Part shown: positions 1 to 8,434 of the stretch, one piece after another | Layout of the letters: each line of letters begins with the position of its first letter | How positions within the stretch are numbered: the first letter of the stretch is position 1 | Source: JAGXTF01 sp044224315 | GTDB lineage: Bacteria; Bacteroidota; Bacteroidia; NS11-12g; UBA955 | Direction of reading: 5' to 3' | Assembly: GCA_044224315.1 (NCBI GenBank) | Contig: JBGAKR010000001.1 | Span: 1,116,001 to 1,180,000, forward strand | DNA length: 64,000 bases | The notes under the pieces: generated by a model | Database searches by the model: none | What the model was told of the DNA's origin: nothing | Seen by the model: the letters and a program-made list of their open reading frames with translations, nothing else | Position numbers and translations under genes: made by a program

Positions 1-1
1 G

Positions 2-1444
2 GGACTAAGGTTTCCGGCTTTGCTTATGTCGTTGATTGCTATTTTTTTAATAAGTATCTCGGTTGTCGGCAGTTTTATTTCCAAACCCGGACCCGTTGTG
101 TTTTTGGGAATGTGTATTTTGTTGCTTGCCGATCCGTATTTCTTTCTGGTAAGCCGCTTTCAATCCCCCCAGATATATGTGATTTTTTGGCATTCAATTG
201 CCATTTACCTGCTGTATCGCTACAATAAAACCCAAAAAAATATTTACCTTCTTTCAGCCGCCTGTGTGCTTTGTGTAACCATTATTCTGGTATATCCTTA
301 CTCCATATTTGCGTTTATTGGAATTGGGTTTTTTCTGCTTTATAAAACTTTCGAAGAAAAAACTTTCAGGTATATCATTTTAGGATTTACCTCTCTTATT
401 CTAGCCTATCTGGCATTGACCGGAATATTTGGTATTTTTAATTTTACGATAGGCGATTACATTCGTTACCTGGCTAAGTTTAATGAGGCTAGAAACGAGG
501 CCGGGCATATCAACAATATCAGTTTTATGCACCTGATTATTTCGCCCCTTCAAATATTTTATACCTTTTTATTACGCTATAATCCAATCTATTTTTTCTC
601 CATCCATTTATTCTTATTTTATATGATAACCAAATGGAAAAGCACTACTGCCATAGAAAAAATCAATTTTTTTATTTTGCTCGCCGCTTTTTTACAAACC
701 AATTTTATTTTGAGTTATCCTTTTAAGAAATGGGCCTTACTTTTGCCATTTCTAGCCATCACACTGCTGCCTGTAGCACGCTATATAAGAGATTCCGCAA
801 GGCTTCCAAAGTGGCATAAAATCTTTATCCTAATTCTGTCTGCTTTTTCAGTATTCTTATGTTTCAGAAACATTTCTGTAAATAATAGCCGCAGCTATTG
901 GAGCACATTTGACTATGGTTTTGAATATATAAACCCGGATGGTTTTATGCGCTATACCAGTATCATTTTTGCACTCATTATTTTTGGCTTTATTGTTTTT
1001 TCGATGTACAAAACTGCCACAATAAAAACACAGCTCATGGCCTTTGGCATTATGTTGGCCGGTTGCCTGGTTTCACTATGGAGTTTGGTGTTTAAAGATG
1101 AACAATTTGAGTATAAAAATCTGCTTACCCAAAATGCCCAATTATTGGATCATAAAATCATTGTTGGCGATTTACCCGCTGCTTATACCTATTATAATTC
1201 ATCGTTCGAACTGGTTAATCCTTATGCCGAAGAAATCGGTGTAGACATGCGTCTGGCGCAAAATATAGGCAAACTGGATATTCGTAAATTTATTATAATT
1301 AAATGCTATAAACCCTCTATTGTGAAAGATGCAAATATGAAAAGTTATGGCATTAATTTTAAATTAATAAAAGACGTTCCTGGTAAATTGTATTCGTTCG
1401 GTATTTATGCACCTCAAATGGCTGATAGTGTAGGTGCAAAATAA
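2..1444 (+). CDS. polytopic membrane protein, 5' partial
   Basis: The reading frame is open to the left edge of the window, so the first in-frame start-like codon (TTG at 20) is probably internal and the N-terminus is missing. The visible 474 residues form about ten hydrophobic segments rich in Phe, Ile and Leu, followed by a soluble tail of about 90 residues starting near residue 375. The layout resembles Bacteroidota integral membrane glycosyltransferase-like or O-antigen-associated proteins, but I see no diagnostic motif and leave the function open. It converges with the next gene and overlaps its 3' end by about 30 bases. Confidence 0.7.
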   Translation, partial: GLRFPALLMSLIAIFLISISVVGSFISKPGPVVFLGMCILLLADPYFFLVSRFQSPQIYVIFWHSIAIYLLYRYNKTQKNIYLLSAACVLCVTIILVYPYSIFAFIGIGFFLLYKTFEEKTFRYIILGFTSLILAYLALTGIFGIFNFTIGDYIRYLAKFNEARNEAGHINNISFMHLIISPLQIFYTFLLRYNPIYFFSIHLFLFYMITKWKSTTAIEKINFFILLAAFLQTNFILSYPFKKWALLLPFLAITLLPVARYIRDSARLPKWHKIFILILSAFSVFLCFRNISVNNSRSYWSTFDYGFEYINPDGFMRYTSIIFALIIFGFIVFSMYKTATIKTQLMAFGIMLAGCLVSLWSLVFKDEQFEYKNLLTQNAQLLDHKIIVGDLPAAYTYYNSSFELVNPYAEEIGVDMRLAQNIGKLDIRKFIIIKCYKPSIVKDANMKSYGINFKLIKDVPGKLYSFGIYAPQMADSVGAK

Positions 1445-1995
1445 GCCATATAACATACATCAATTAATTTTCCAAAGCCGTCTCTAAAGTCGCTTTTGTG
1501 CACACCCTCCTGCACAAAACCCAGTTTCAATGCCAGATTCATACTTCTTTGATTAAGAGGATCAACGCGCGCAATGATTTTATTTACACCACATTCCTGC
1601 ACCAGATATTTCATTAATTCGGTACAACACACGCGTGCTATTCCTTGTCCACTGTGATTTTTATCCAGCATCCAAGCTATTTCACAACGAGGTACCCTCC
1701 AGTCGAAATTAAATGCCATCATGGCAAAAATCACTTCGCGCTTGGCATTTCGTACTACACAAAACTGATTTTTACTATCACTGCGTCCGGCGAGTTTATC
1801 GTTCAGCCAATTGCGGGCACTGGTATTGCTTTTCAATACATTTTCGATGGTAACAGGAAAAGGGCCTTCGAAATGGCTGCGATTATCGGTTAAAAAACGA
1901 ATCATGGCTGAAATATGATTGCCCGATAATTCGGATATCTCCAAGGATAATCCGTTTACCACTACATTTTTATGCAATAAATTTCCAAGTGCCAT
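1414..1995 (-). CDS. GNAT family N-acetyltransferase (RimJ/RimL-like)
   Basis: A 193-residue protein with the GNAT fold signature. The acetyl-CoA pyrophosphate-binding loop is visible as HSGQGIARVC at about residues 114-123, followed by the helix and the segment NQRSMNLALKLGF typical of the RimJ/RimL branch, which acetylates protein N-termini or small amines. No signal peptide; expected in the cytoplasm. The acceptor substrate cannot be read from the sequence. The 3' end overlaps the convergent membrane-protein gene; upstream, a nitronate-monooxygenase-like gene is divergent with only a few dozen bases between them. Confidence 0.85.
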   Translation of the reverse strand: MALGNLLHKNVVVNGLSLEISELSGNHISAMIRFLTDNRSHFEGPFPVTIENVLKSNTSARNWLNDKLAGRSDSKNQFCVVRNAKREVIFAMMAFNFDWRVPRCEIAWMLDKNHSGQGIARVCCTELMKYLVQECGVNKIIARVDPLNQRSMNLALKLGFVQEGVHKSDFRDGFGKLIDVCYMAYFAPTLSAI

Positions 1996-2040
1996 TTTGG
2001 TTCAATGGGTATGCGATGCAATATCATTAATTTTGCCGCA

Positions 2041-2982
2041 ATGCAAAACAAAATTACCTCTTTATTTCAAATAAAATATCCCATTATCCAGGCAGGCATG
2101 ATTTGGTGCAGCGGCTGGGAACTGGCCAGCGCGGTGAGCAATGCAGGAGGACTGGGCCTCATTGGCAGTGGCAGTATGCACCCCGAAACCCTGCAACTGC
2201 ATATACAAAAATGCAAACAAGCTACCTCAAAACCATTTGGGGTTAATGTGCCTTTGTTGTACCCGGAAATTGAAAAAATTATGGACATCATAGTGGCCGA
2301 AGGGGTTAAAATAGTATTCACAAGCGCGGGTAATCCCGCCACCTGGACAGGCTGGTTGAAAGAACGTGGCATTACCGTAGTGCATGTAGTAGCCAATACA
2401 AAATTTGCCAAAAAATGCCAGGATGTAGGGGTGGATGCCATTGTAGCCGAGGGTTTTGAAGCCGGTGGGCACAACGGGCGTGAAGAAACCACCACCATGT
2501 GTTTGATTCCCATGGTAAAAGAAGCCTGCAGCTTACCCTTGATTGCAGCAGGAGGCATAGGCAGCGGAAAGGCCATGGCCGCCGCATTTTGTTTGGGTGC
2601 TGATGCTGTGCAGGTGGGTAGTCGTTTTGCCGCCAGTATTGAAAGCAGTGCCCATGAAAATTTTAAAAATACCATTTTACAAAGTGGCGATGGGGCCACC
2701 GAATTAACCCTCAAAGAATTGGTGCCTGTTCGTTTAATTAAAAATGCTTTTTACAATCAGGTACAGGAGGCCTATAAAAGAGAAGCAAGTATTGATGAAT
2801 TAAAAGAATTGCTGGGTCATGGACGCGCAAAAAAAGGCATGTTTTTGGGAGATTTGACAGAGGGTGAATTGGAAATAGGGCAGGTAAGCGCCACCATCCA
2901 CGAAATAAAACCAGCAGCGGATATTTTAATTGAAATGGTGCAAGAATACAATCAGGTGATAGGCGGTTTGCAAACCATTTGA
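2041..2982 (+). CDS. nitronate monooxygenase / NAD(P)H-dependent flavin oxidoreductase
   Basis: An FMN-dependent TIM-barrel protein of the 2-nitropropane dioxygenase/FabK family. Seen are the N-terminal KYPIIQAGM strand, the EGFEAGGHNG segment with the family's conserved histidine, and the phosphate-binding AAGGIGSGKAMAAA followed by LGADAVQVGSRF. Family members oxidise alkyl nitronates or act as enoyl-ACP reductases; sequence alone does not choose between them. I place the start at ATG 2041, which gives 313 residues; an earlier in-frame ATG at 2005 would add 12 residues that do not look like the family and would sit almost on the divergent GNAT start. Confidence 0.88.
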   Translation: MQNKITSLFQIKYPIIQAGMIWCSGWELASAVSNAGGLGLIGSGSMHPETLQLHIQKCKQATSKPFGVNVPLLYPEIEKIMDIIVAEGVKIVFTSAGNPATWTGWLKERGITVVHVVANTKFAKKCQDVGVDAIVAEGFEAGGHNGREETTTMCLIPMVKEACSLPLIAAGGIGSGKAMAAAFCLGADAVQVGSRFAASIESSAHENFKNTILQSGDGATELTLKELVPVRLIKNAFYNQVQEAYKREASIDELKELLGHGRAKKGMFLGDLTEGELEIGQVSATIHEIKPAADILIEMVQEYNQVIGGLQTI

Positions 2983-3021
2983 CGGGTAGAGACCACCTGC
3001 AAGTTTGATCGCGACCAACCA

Positions 3022-3690
3022 TTACAGCGGGGGCTTTGGGTTTTGAATGATATATTCTTCTATGGTTTTTAACGCTTTAAAATCGCGAACCACAACATCA
3101 TAAAAATACCGCTGCCAGGCAAAATCAGTACGTCCGTTATTGCGTATTTCTCGGGTAACAATCGATTTGTAAACACCCATTATTTCCGAAATGGATTTTA
3201 TTTTAAATTTACGAAAATCCAATGACAGGTTGGATGTAAAGCCTTTTGTACCCGCATGAAAGCGTCGGTCGCGACTGGCTTTTATTTTGTTATCTATAGC
3301 CATACCACCCCACTGTAGGGGTCGGTCGCGACCGACCCTTACCGGGGGGTTTGGGCAATCAAAATATTTAATTAATAAACATTTTCCTATTAAATAATTT
3401 TCCACTTTGTATCTTGATTTCCAGGCATTCCATCCTACCTTTCTATTTATCTCGATTAAAATATGCACATGATCAGGCATAACTTGATGTGCGTGAATTA
3501 TTAGATAAGGGTACTGATCTTGTAACCAGATTATACGATTCTCCGCAATACTGCCATGGTGGTTTAAATCCAATTGCCCATCCATGAATTCGCCAAAACA
3601 AGGTCTTCTGTTTTTGACAATGGTAGTGATAAAATAAATATTATCAGATGAATAATCAAACCCTTTGCTCCTGGAGTATTTCCGACTCAT
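3022..3690 (-). CDS. REP-associated tyrosine transposase (RAYT, IS200-like Y1)
   Basis: A single-strand DNA transposase-like protein. The HUH motif is visible in MPDHVHILIEI (His-Val-His), preceded by IYFITTIVKNRRPCFGEF at the N-terminus. Near the C-terminus a probable catalytic tyrosine lies in WQRYFYDVVVRD, followed by YIIQNP, as in RAYTs. RAYTs are associated with nearby palindromic REP elements, and this one fits: good or degenerate REP copies lie on both sides and two palindromic stretches (3319-3338 and about 3263-3280) lie inside the coding region without breaking frame. The start may be ATG 3690 or ATG 3699. The insert, about residues 112-150, may or may not leave the protein active. 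Confidence 0.85.
   Translation of the reverse strand: MSRKYSRSKGFDYSSDNIYFITTIVKNRRPCFGEFMDGQLDLNHHGSIAENRIIWLQDQYPYLIIHAHQVMPDHVHILIEINRKVGWNAWKSRYKVENYLIGKCLLIKYFDCPNPPVRVGRDRPLQWGGMAIDNKIKASRDRRFHAGTKGFTSNLSLDFRKFKIKSISEIMGVYKSIVTREIRNNGRTDFAWQRYFYDVVVRDFKALKTIEEYIIQNPKPPL
3319..3338. repeat. REP palindrome inside the RAYT gene
   Basis: A perfect 20-base palindrome with arms GGGTCGGTCG and CGACCGACCC, flanked by C-rich and G-rich outer arms. It matches the intergenic copies at 3889-3930 and 14760-14779. A degenerate copy lies at about 3263-3280 and another at about 3008-3020 beside the RAYT stop codon. Confidence 0.85.
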
Positions 3691-3699
3691 AATTTTCAA

Positions 3700-3976
3700 A
3701 TTTCATTTTGTCTTAATTGCCAAAACTAAAAAATTTAGAATACAAAATTGGTTAAAAACAGAGTCCGTATTTATTCGTTTATCGAATTTACCAAAAAGGG
3801 TCACCGACCCTTACGGTAGAATATTGCCTACATATTAACTCCATATTCAACATAGGGAAACAGGAATCACTTTTCGACGACTTGTTCGCCCCACTGTAAG
3901 GGTCGGTCGCGACCGACCCCTACGGTGGGGTGGTGCTTTCTTTAACAGGAAATGTAACTACCGAAGCCGAGTAAAA
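3700..3976. repeat. intergenic region with REP element (core 3889-3930)
   Basis: No gene is seen in these 277 bases. A near-perfect 42-base inverted repeat spans 3889-3930: outer arms CCCCACTGTA and its near complement TACGGTGGGG, inner arms GGGTCGGTCG and CGACCGACCC. A half-copy lies at about 3798-3816. This is the clearest member of the REP family linked to the adjacent RAYT. It could also act as a terminator or mRNA stabiliser between flanking genes. Confidence 0.85.
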
Positions 3977-4795
3977 TTAAATGCGCCAAAACCGCATTTC
4001 AAGCGATACCCGGGTTGTATCTGTATTTAAATTATAGCCTCCACCGTGAATTAAATAAGGTGAAAACAGGCATACTTCATTGAGCATAGGATTGGGGCGC
4101 ACCATTTCCAAACCAAATTTAGAACCCACCACGCAGGGCACTGTATAGGCCGCTCCGTTTACCGATGCGCCATCGGCAGTGCGTTCAATTTCAGACTCCT
4201 TCCAATGGTGGCTGCCGGGTATCATGGGCAAGGCAGAATTTTGATTGCTGCCCGCCATGGGTGCATAAATATTTACCGCATTTCTTAAGCGATCCAACCA
4301 CACATCGCGGTGGGGAGGATTGTTGTCTGACAAGCGATTTGGACGCACTACACGGATGCTGAAACTATCATAATGCCCAACATGTTCTTTGGTAACTTTA
4401 AAACCCAATAATTCGCCAATTCTGTTTTCAATTTTTGCCGGATCAATAGGGAAATAATCAAATGGAATACCCTTTTGAATTTTCTTTACCACATAGGTGT
4501 GAAGCTCGTCTGTATTGGCATACAAATGGTATTGGTCAAGCCTGAAATTATCATCGATTTTAGCACCTGCTTCGGTTAAATAATTCGAAATTAATTGGGT
4601 AATCCCCGCATTTAATTGGGCATAAGTATCCGCATCTAAAAATGGGAAAATGGCATATCCGCGGTCGTTAAATGGCAGATCTGCAATTAAATTATCATCC
4701 TTTTGGAGCAATACTTCTTCGGCGCCGAAAATGGTTTCACCTTCAACATGAAACTCAAGGGGAACGCGGTTTATGCTAACATACATGGTTTTCAT
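3977..4795 (-). CDS. Fe(II)/2-oxoglutarate dioxygenase, phytanoyl-CoA dioxygenase-like
   Basis: A 272-residue double-stranded beta-helix oxygenase. The iron-binding facial triad is visible as H-x-D in PPHRDVW (about residues 161-167) and a distal His in LIHGGG (about 248-253), followed by TRVSLEMRF, whose Arg would bind the 2-oxoglutarate carboxylate. Such enzymes hydroxylate small molecules or lipids; the substrate is unknown. It lies six bases after an aldo/keto reductase gene on the same strand, so the two are probably co-transcribed and may act on one metabolite. No signal peptide. Confidence 0.8.
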   Translation of the reverse strand: MKTMYVSINRVPLEFHVEGETIFGAEEVLLQKDDNLIADLPFNDRGYAIFPFLDADTYAQLNAGITQLISNYLTEAGAKIDDNFRLDQYHLYANTDELHTYVVKKIQKGIPFDYFPIDPAKIENRIGELLGFKVTKEHVGHYDSFSIRVVRPNRLSDNNPPHRDVWLDRLRNAVNIYAPMAGSNQNSALPMIPGSHHWKESEIERTADGASVNGAAYTVPCVVGSKFGLEMVRPNPMLNEVCLFSPYLIHGGGYNLNTDTTRVSLEMRFWRI

Positions 4796-4801
4796 ATTCG
4801 C

Positions 4802-5779
4802 TTAATTATAGGGTTGGTTTGTATATGGAATGTGGGGTTTATTTTGCAAAATATTTTCAATTTTTTCCAGCAATTCGTTGCTTAAATTTAGGTTTGCTGC
4901 AACCAGATTTTGCTGTAATTGGGATTCTGTACGAATGCCACAAATTACACTGCTGATATTTTTTTTTCGCAGTAACCAGGCAATGGCCATGGCTGGCATA
5001 CTCAGTTGGTATTCAGCCGCCAATTGACTCAAAGCAGCAGCCTTCTCGAGATTATCGGTGCGGAATTCCCACATGGTGTTTTTGTTCTCTTCGGTTGCAG
5101 CACGGCTGCCTGCCGGAATTTGACCGCTATACTTACCCGATAAAATGCCTTGGGCCAAGGGTGAATATACCAGCGTACCAAGCCCAAATTTATCGCCGGT
5201 TTTGCACACATCCATTTCGACCGTGCGGTTAAACATATGGTAAATATGCTGGTGACTTACAGGTGTACTTTTATTTCTGAGTTTGGCATTCAATGCGGCC
5301 TCAACCACTTGTGCCGCGCTGGCTGCACCCAATCCCCAATGGCGAATTTTGCCCTGTTGGATCAGTGTATCCATGAAATCGATGGTTTCTTCAATCGGGG
5401 TTTCAGCATCCCAGCGGTGGCATTGCAATAAATCGATGTAATCCGTACCCAGATTTTTGAGTGACACTTCCACTGATTTTTGAATGTTTGCCCTTGATAA
5501 ACCTTTTGCAATACCCGCTTCGGGAACCGGGAAAAAACATTTGGTGGCTATAAAAACCCTTCCCCTACCGACCTCTGACGCTAATTCACCGGTAAATTTT
5601 TCGGCCAGTCCGGCTTCATAATTGTTGCTGGTGTCGAGCAGATTAATGCCCCCCTCAATGCCCTTCAAATACACCCCTTTCAGCGCTGCCAAATCGGCAC
5701 CGGGAAATACGTTTTTCCATGTTCCAAGGCTCAAACAGCTTACAGATAAAGGGCTATTGCCTAGGTTTCGGTATTGCAT
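4802..5779 (-). CDS. aldo/keto reductase
   Basis: A 325-residue NADPH-dependent aldo/keto reductase (TIM barrel). The catalytic tetrad can be read: Asp and Tyr in LLDTSNNYEAG, Lys in IATKCFF and His in LLQCHRWD. The C-terminal cofactor region includes SSVICGIRTESQLQQN. It resembles the voltage-gated K+ channel beta-subunit/YghZ-like branch. It is the first gene of an apparent two-gene unit with the Fe2OG oxygenase downstream. The natural substrate cannot be inferred. Confidence 0.9.
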   Translation of the reverse strand: MQYRNLGNSPLSVSCLSLGTWKNVFPGADLAALKGVYLKGIEGGINLLDTSNNYEAGLAEKFTGELASEVGRGRVFIATKCFFPVPEAGIAKGLSRANIQKSVEVSLKNLGTDYIDLLQCHRWDAETPIEETIDFMDTLIQQGKIRHWGLGAASAAQVVEAALNAKLRNKSTPVSHQHIYHMFNRTVEMDVCKTGDKFGLGTLVYSPLAQGILSGKYSGQIPAGSRAATEENKNTMWEFRTDNLEKAAALSQLAAEYQLSMPAMAIAWLLRKKNISSVICGIRTESQLQQNLVAANLNLSNELLEKIENILQNKPHIPYTNQPYN

Positions 5780-5843
5780 GGGGGGTTAAAATCGGGTCAA
5801 AGTTAGCGAAATTACGGCCGCCAAAAAGTGAATTGTTTCTAAA

Positions 5844-6395
5844 TTAGGAATCTGTTTTCTCTGATATATATTCAGGCAAAACCATATCGGTAAGCCATAC
5901 CCCATTTTCGGAAAGATAAAATTGGATGCCATTTTCGTGCATCTTTTTACTGTTAATACACAACAGTAAAAGCTTTCCATATCTTTTGCCTACAGCACTT
6001 GCAGTGGCAGTATCGGCCGATAAATGCACGTGATGCCGTTGTTGCTTTTGAAGCCCGCTTTTTAAAATTGAATCGCGATTTTGTATAGCTGTACCATGGT
6101 ATAAAATATCAGGAGGGGTCTGAGGTTTAAGCTGCAAATCAACTTCTATACTATGCCCTTGATTGGCCCTTATTTTGGTGAAATCTGAATTAAAAGTAAA
6201 ACGTTTTTTATCACTTTCCGCAACTACTTTTTTCAACATTTCGAATGTAATTACCATTCCATTTGCTTTCGACTTTTCAATCAGATCCTGTACTTCGGCC
6301 CATCCGTTTTCGTCTAATTTCAAGCCAATGGTTTCAGGTTTGTGTCGCAAAATTAAACTCAAAAATTTACTTGTGTTTACTTCGGTATTTTCCAT
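5844..6395 (-). CDS. kptA: RNA 2'-phosphotransferase (Tpt1/KptA family)
   Basis: A 183-residue protein matching KptA/Tpt1, which moves an internal RNA 2'-phosphate to NAD+, giving ADP-ribose 1''-2'' cyclic phosphate. Seen are the N-terminal SLILRHKPETIGLKLDENGW winged-helix signature and the C-terminal NAD-binding part with LYHGTA, HHVHLSAD and AVGKRYGK. Bacterial copies have no known splicing-type substrate and may serve RNA repair. A TATTTTTG element lies on the minus strand (6420-6427), about 25 bases before the ATG, and could be the -7 promoter box. Confidence 0.9.
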   Translation of the reverse strand: MENTEVNTSKFLSLILRHKPETIGLKLDENGWAEVQDLIEKSKANGMVITFEMLKKVVAESDKKRFTFNSDFTKIRANQGHSIEVDLQLKPQTPPDILYHGTAIQNRDSILKSGLQKQQRHHVHLSADTATASAVGKRYGKLLLLCINSKKMHENGIQFYLSENGVWLTDMVLPEYISEKTDS

Positions 6396-6521
6396 AATTT
6401 ATGCATGATTTATTGATTACAAAAATATAAATAACAACTATAAAATATCCACTGTGCAACATTCAGGGCTGTTTTTGTGGGTAATATTGCCCCTATACCT
6501 TATTTTCGCAGCCTATAGCCT

Positions 6522-7808
6522 ATGGCCATTGTAAGTCAAATCATATTTGCCCTGTTGCTGGGCCTTGCCGTTTGGTTTTTTACCAAAAGGGTGCGTTTTA
6601 TCAGGCGCAATATTTTTCTGGGCAGGGATTTAAAACTCAACGACCAAAAGAACCTGCGCTGGAAACAGATGGCCCTGGTTGCCATTGGCCAGAGCAAAAT
6701 GGTGGTGCGCCCCATTGCCGGTATCCTGCACATATTTGTTTACCTGGGCTTTATTCTCATCAATATCGAAATATTGGAAATCATTGTGGATGGGCTGTTG
6801 GGTACCCACCGCATTTTTATGGCTCCACTGGGTGCGCTTTATACTGTTGCCGTGGGCTTTTTCGAAATTTTAGCCCTGCTGGTTTTAGCTGCTTGTGTGG
6901 TTTTTCTGCTGCGCCGCAATGTGGTTAAACTAAAACGTTTTCAGAGTACCGACCTGAAAGGCTGGCCCGGTATGGATGCCAACCTGATTCTGATTACAGA
7001 AATTGTATTGATGGGTGCCCTGCTGGTGATGAATGCATTTGACCAACACCTGCAGAATGGACCTACTTCTATGCCTATCAGCTCGCAGTTTGCCATAGAT
7101 TTTGTGAATGGCGACTTGCATAGTTTTCACCTCATCGAACGAGTTTGCTGGTGGGCCCATATCATTGGAGTATTTGTATTTCTAAATTACGTTCCTTACA
7201 GCAAGCACTGGCATATCATTATGAGTTTTCCAAACGTGTGGTATACCCCGCTGAAACCCAAAGGTGAATTCTCAAACATGGAAAGCGTAACCACCGAAGT
7301 GCAGCTGATGATGGACCCCAATGCTACCCCGCCCGATGGTTATGAACCACCCGCCGGATTTGGTGCCCGCGATGTGAAAGACCTGAGCTGGAAAAACCTG
7401 ATGGATGCATATAGCTGCACAGAGTGCGGCCGCTGCACCAGCGTTTGCCCCGCCAATATTACCGGCAAACTGCTGAGCCCCAGAAAGGTGATGATGGCCA
7501 CCCGCGATCGCCTGGAAGAAGTAGGCCATAACCTGGATAAAAACGGGCCTGATTTTAACGACGATAAAGACCTGCACAGCTACATTTCAGCCGAAGAAAT
7601 ATGGGCCTGCACCACTTGCAATGCCTGCGCCGAAGCTTGCCCGGTAAACATTAATCCGGTAGATATTATTGTGCAAATGCGCCAGTACCAGGTAATGGAA
7701 AAAAGCGCTGCCCCGGCCAGTTTAAACAACATGTTTACCAACCTGGAAAACAATGGTGCGCCCTGGCAGTTTAACCAAATGGATAAGGCCAACTGGAAAG
7801 AAAGTTAA
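6522..7808 (+). CDS. membrane-bound (Fe-S) oxidoreductase, HdrE/C-like fusion
   Basis: A 428-residue protein: about five transmembrane helices in the first 240 residues (nitrate-reductase gamma/HdrE-like) followed by a dicluster ferredoxin domain. The two [4Fe-4S] motifs are CTECGRCTSVCP (about residues 299-310) and CTTCNACAEACP (about 363-374). Such proteins pass electrons between the quinone pool and a soluble cysteine-rich CCG-domain partner. No CCG partner follows: the next genes are sugar-modification genes about 40 bases downstream. The ATG at 6522 sits closely behind a TATTTTCG box, a near match to the phylum's -7 element. Confidence 0.85.
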   Translation: MAIVSQIIFALLLGLAVWFFTKRVRFIRRNIFLGRDLKLNDQKNLRWKQMALVAIGQSKMVVRPIAGILHIFVYLGFILINIEILEIIVDGLLGTHRIFMAPLGALYTVAVGFFEILALLVLAACVVFLLRRNVVKLKRFQSTDLKGWPGMDANLILITEIVLMGALLVMNAFDQHLQNGPTSMPISSQFAIDFVNGDLHSFHLIERVCWWAHIIGVFVFLNYVPYSKHWHIIMSFPNVWYTPLKPKGEFSNMESVTTEVQLMMDPNATPPDGYEPPAGFGARDVKDLSWKNLMDAYSCTECGRCTSVCPANITGKLLSPRKVMMATRDRLEEVGHNLDKNGPDFNDDKDLHSYISAEEIWACTTCNACAEACPVNINPVDIIVQMRQYQVMEKSAAPASLNNMFTNLENNGAPWQFNQMDKANWKES

Positions 7809-7850
7809 AAGTTAGAAGTTGGGAGTAAAGAGATAACAGGATAATAAGAA

Positions 7851-8432
7851 ATGAAAGAGAATAATTTTTTTGCCCATGAAACTGCAGTGATAGATGATGG
7901 TTGCGAAATAGGCGAGGGTACCAAGATCTGGCATTTCAGTCATATCATGTCCAATTGCAAAATTGGACAGAAATGCAATATCGGACAGAACGTGGTAATC
8001 AGTCCTGGCGTAGTGCTGGGCAACAATGTAAAAATCCAGAACAACGTAAGTTTATACACCGGTGTAAGCTGCGATGATGATGTATTTTTAGGTCCAAGTT
8101 GTGTGTTTACCAATGTTACAAACCCCCGCAGTGCGGTAAATCGCCGCGATCAGTATGCCAAAACCCATGTAGGTAAAGGCGCCAGTATTGGGGCCAATGC
8201 TACCATCGTATGCGGGCATGATATTGGCCGCTTTGCCTTTATAGGCGCGGGTGCGGTGGTTACCAAAAATGTACCTGATTTTGCTTTACTGGTAGGAAAT
8301 CCTGCCCGCCAACTGGGATGGATGAGTGAGTTTGGACACAGACTAAGTTTTAATGCCGATGGTATGGCTACCTGCCCCGAAAGCGGACAGGAGTATAAAC
8401 TCGAAAACGGCAGCGTTACAAGAACCAAATAA
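7851..8432 (+). CDS. hexapeptide-repeat N-acetyltransferase (WbpD/WlbB-like)
   Basis: A 193-residue left-handed beta-helix acyltransferase built from isoleucine-rich hexapeptide repeats (IGEGTKIWHF, IGQKCNIGQN, IGANATIVCG). It closely resembles WbpD-type enzymes, which acetylate UDP-2-acetamido-3-amino-2,3-dideoxy-glucuronate during O-antigen or S-layer glycan synthesis, and its length fits. Cytoplasmic trimer expected. Only two bases separate it from galE, so the two are surely co-transcribed and point to surface polysaccharide synthesis. The companion aminotransferase and dehydrogenase are not in this window. Confidence 0.88.
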   Translation: MKENNFFAHETAVIDDGCEIGEGTKIWHFSHIMSNCKIGQKCNIGQNVVISPGVVLGNNVKIQNNVSLYTGVSCDDDVFLGPSCVFTNVTNPRSAVNRRDQYAKTHVGKGASIGANATIVCGHDIGRFAFIGAGAVVTKNVPDFALLVGNPARQLGWMSEFGHRLSFNADGMATCPESGQEYKLENGSVTRTK

Positions 8433-8434
8433 AC

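Noticed and set aside
2067..2714. 215-codon minus-strand frame across the nitronate monooxygenase gene
   Set aside because: Low-complexity shadow of the real gene, rich in Ser, Pro and Met.
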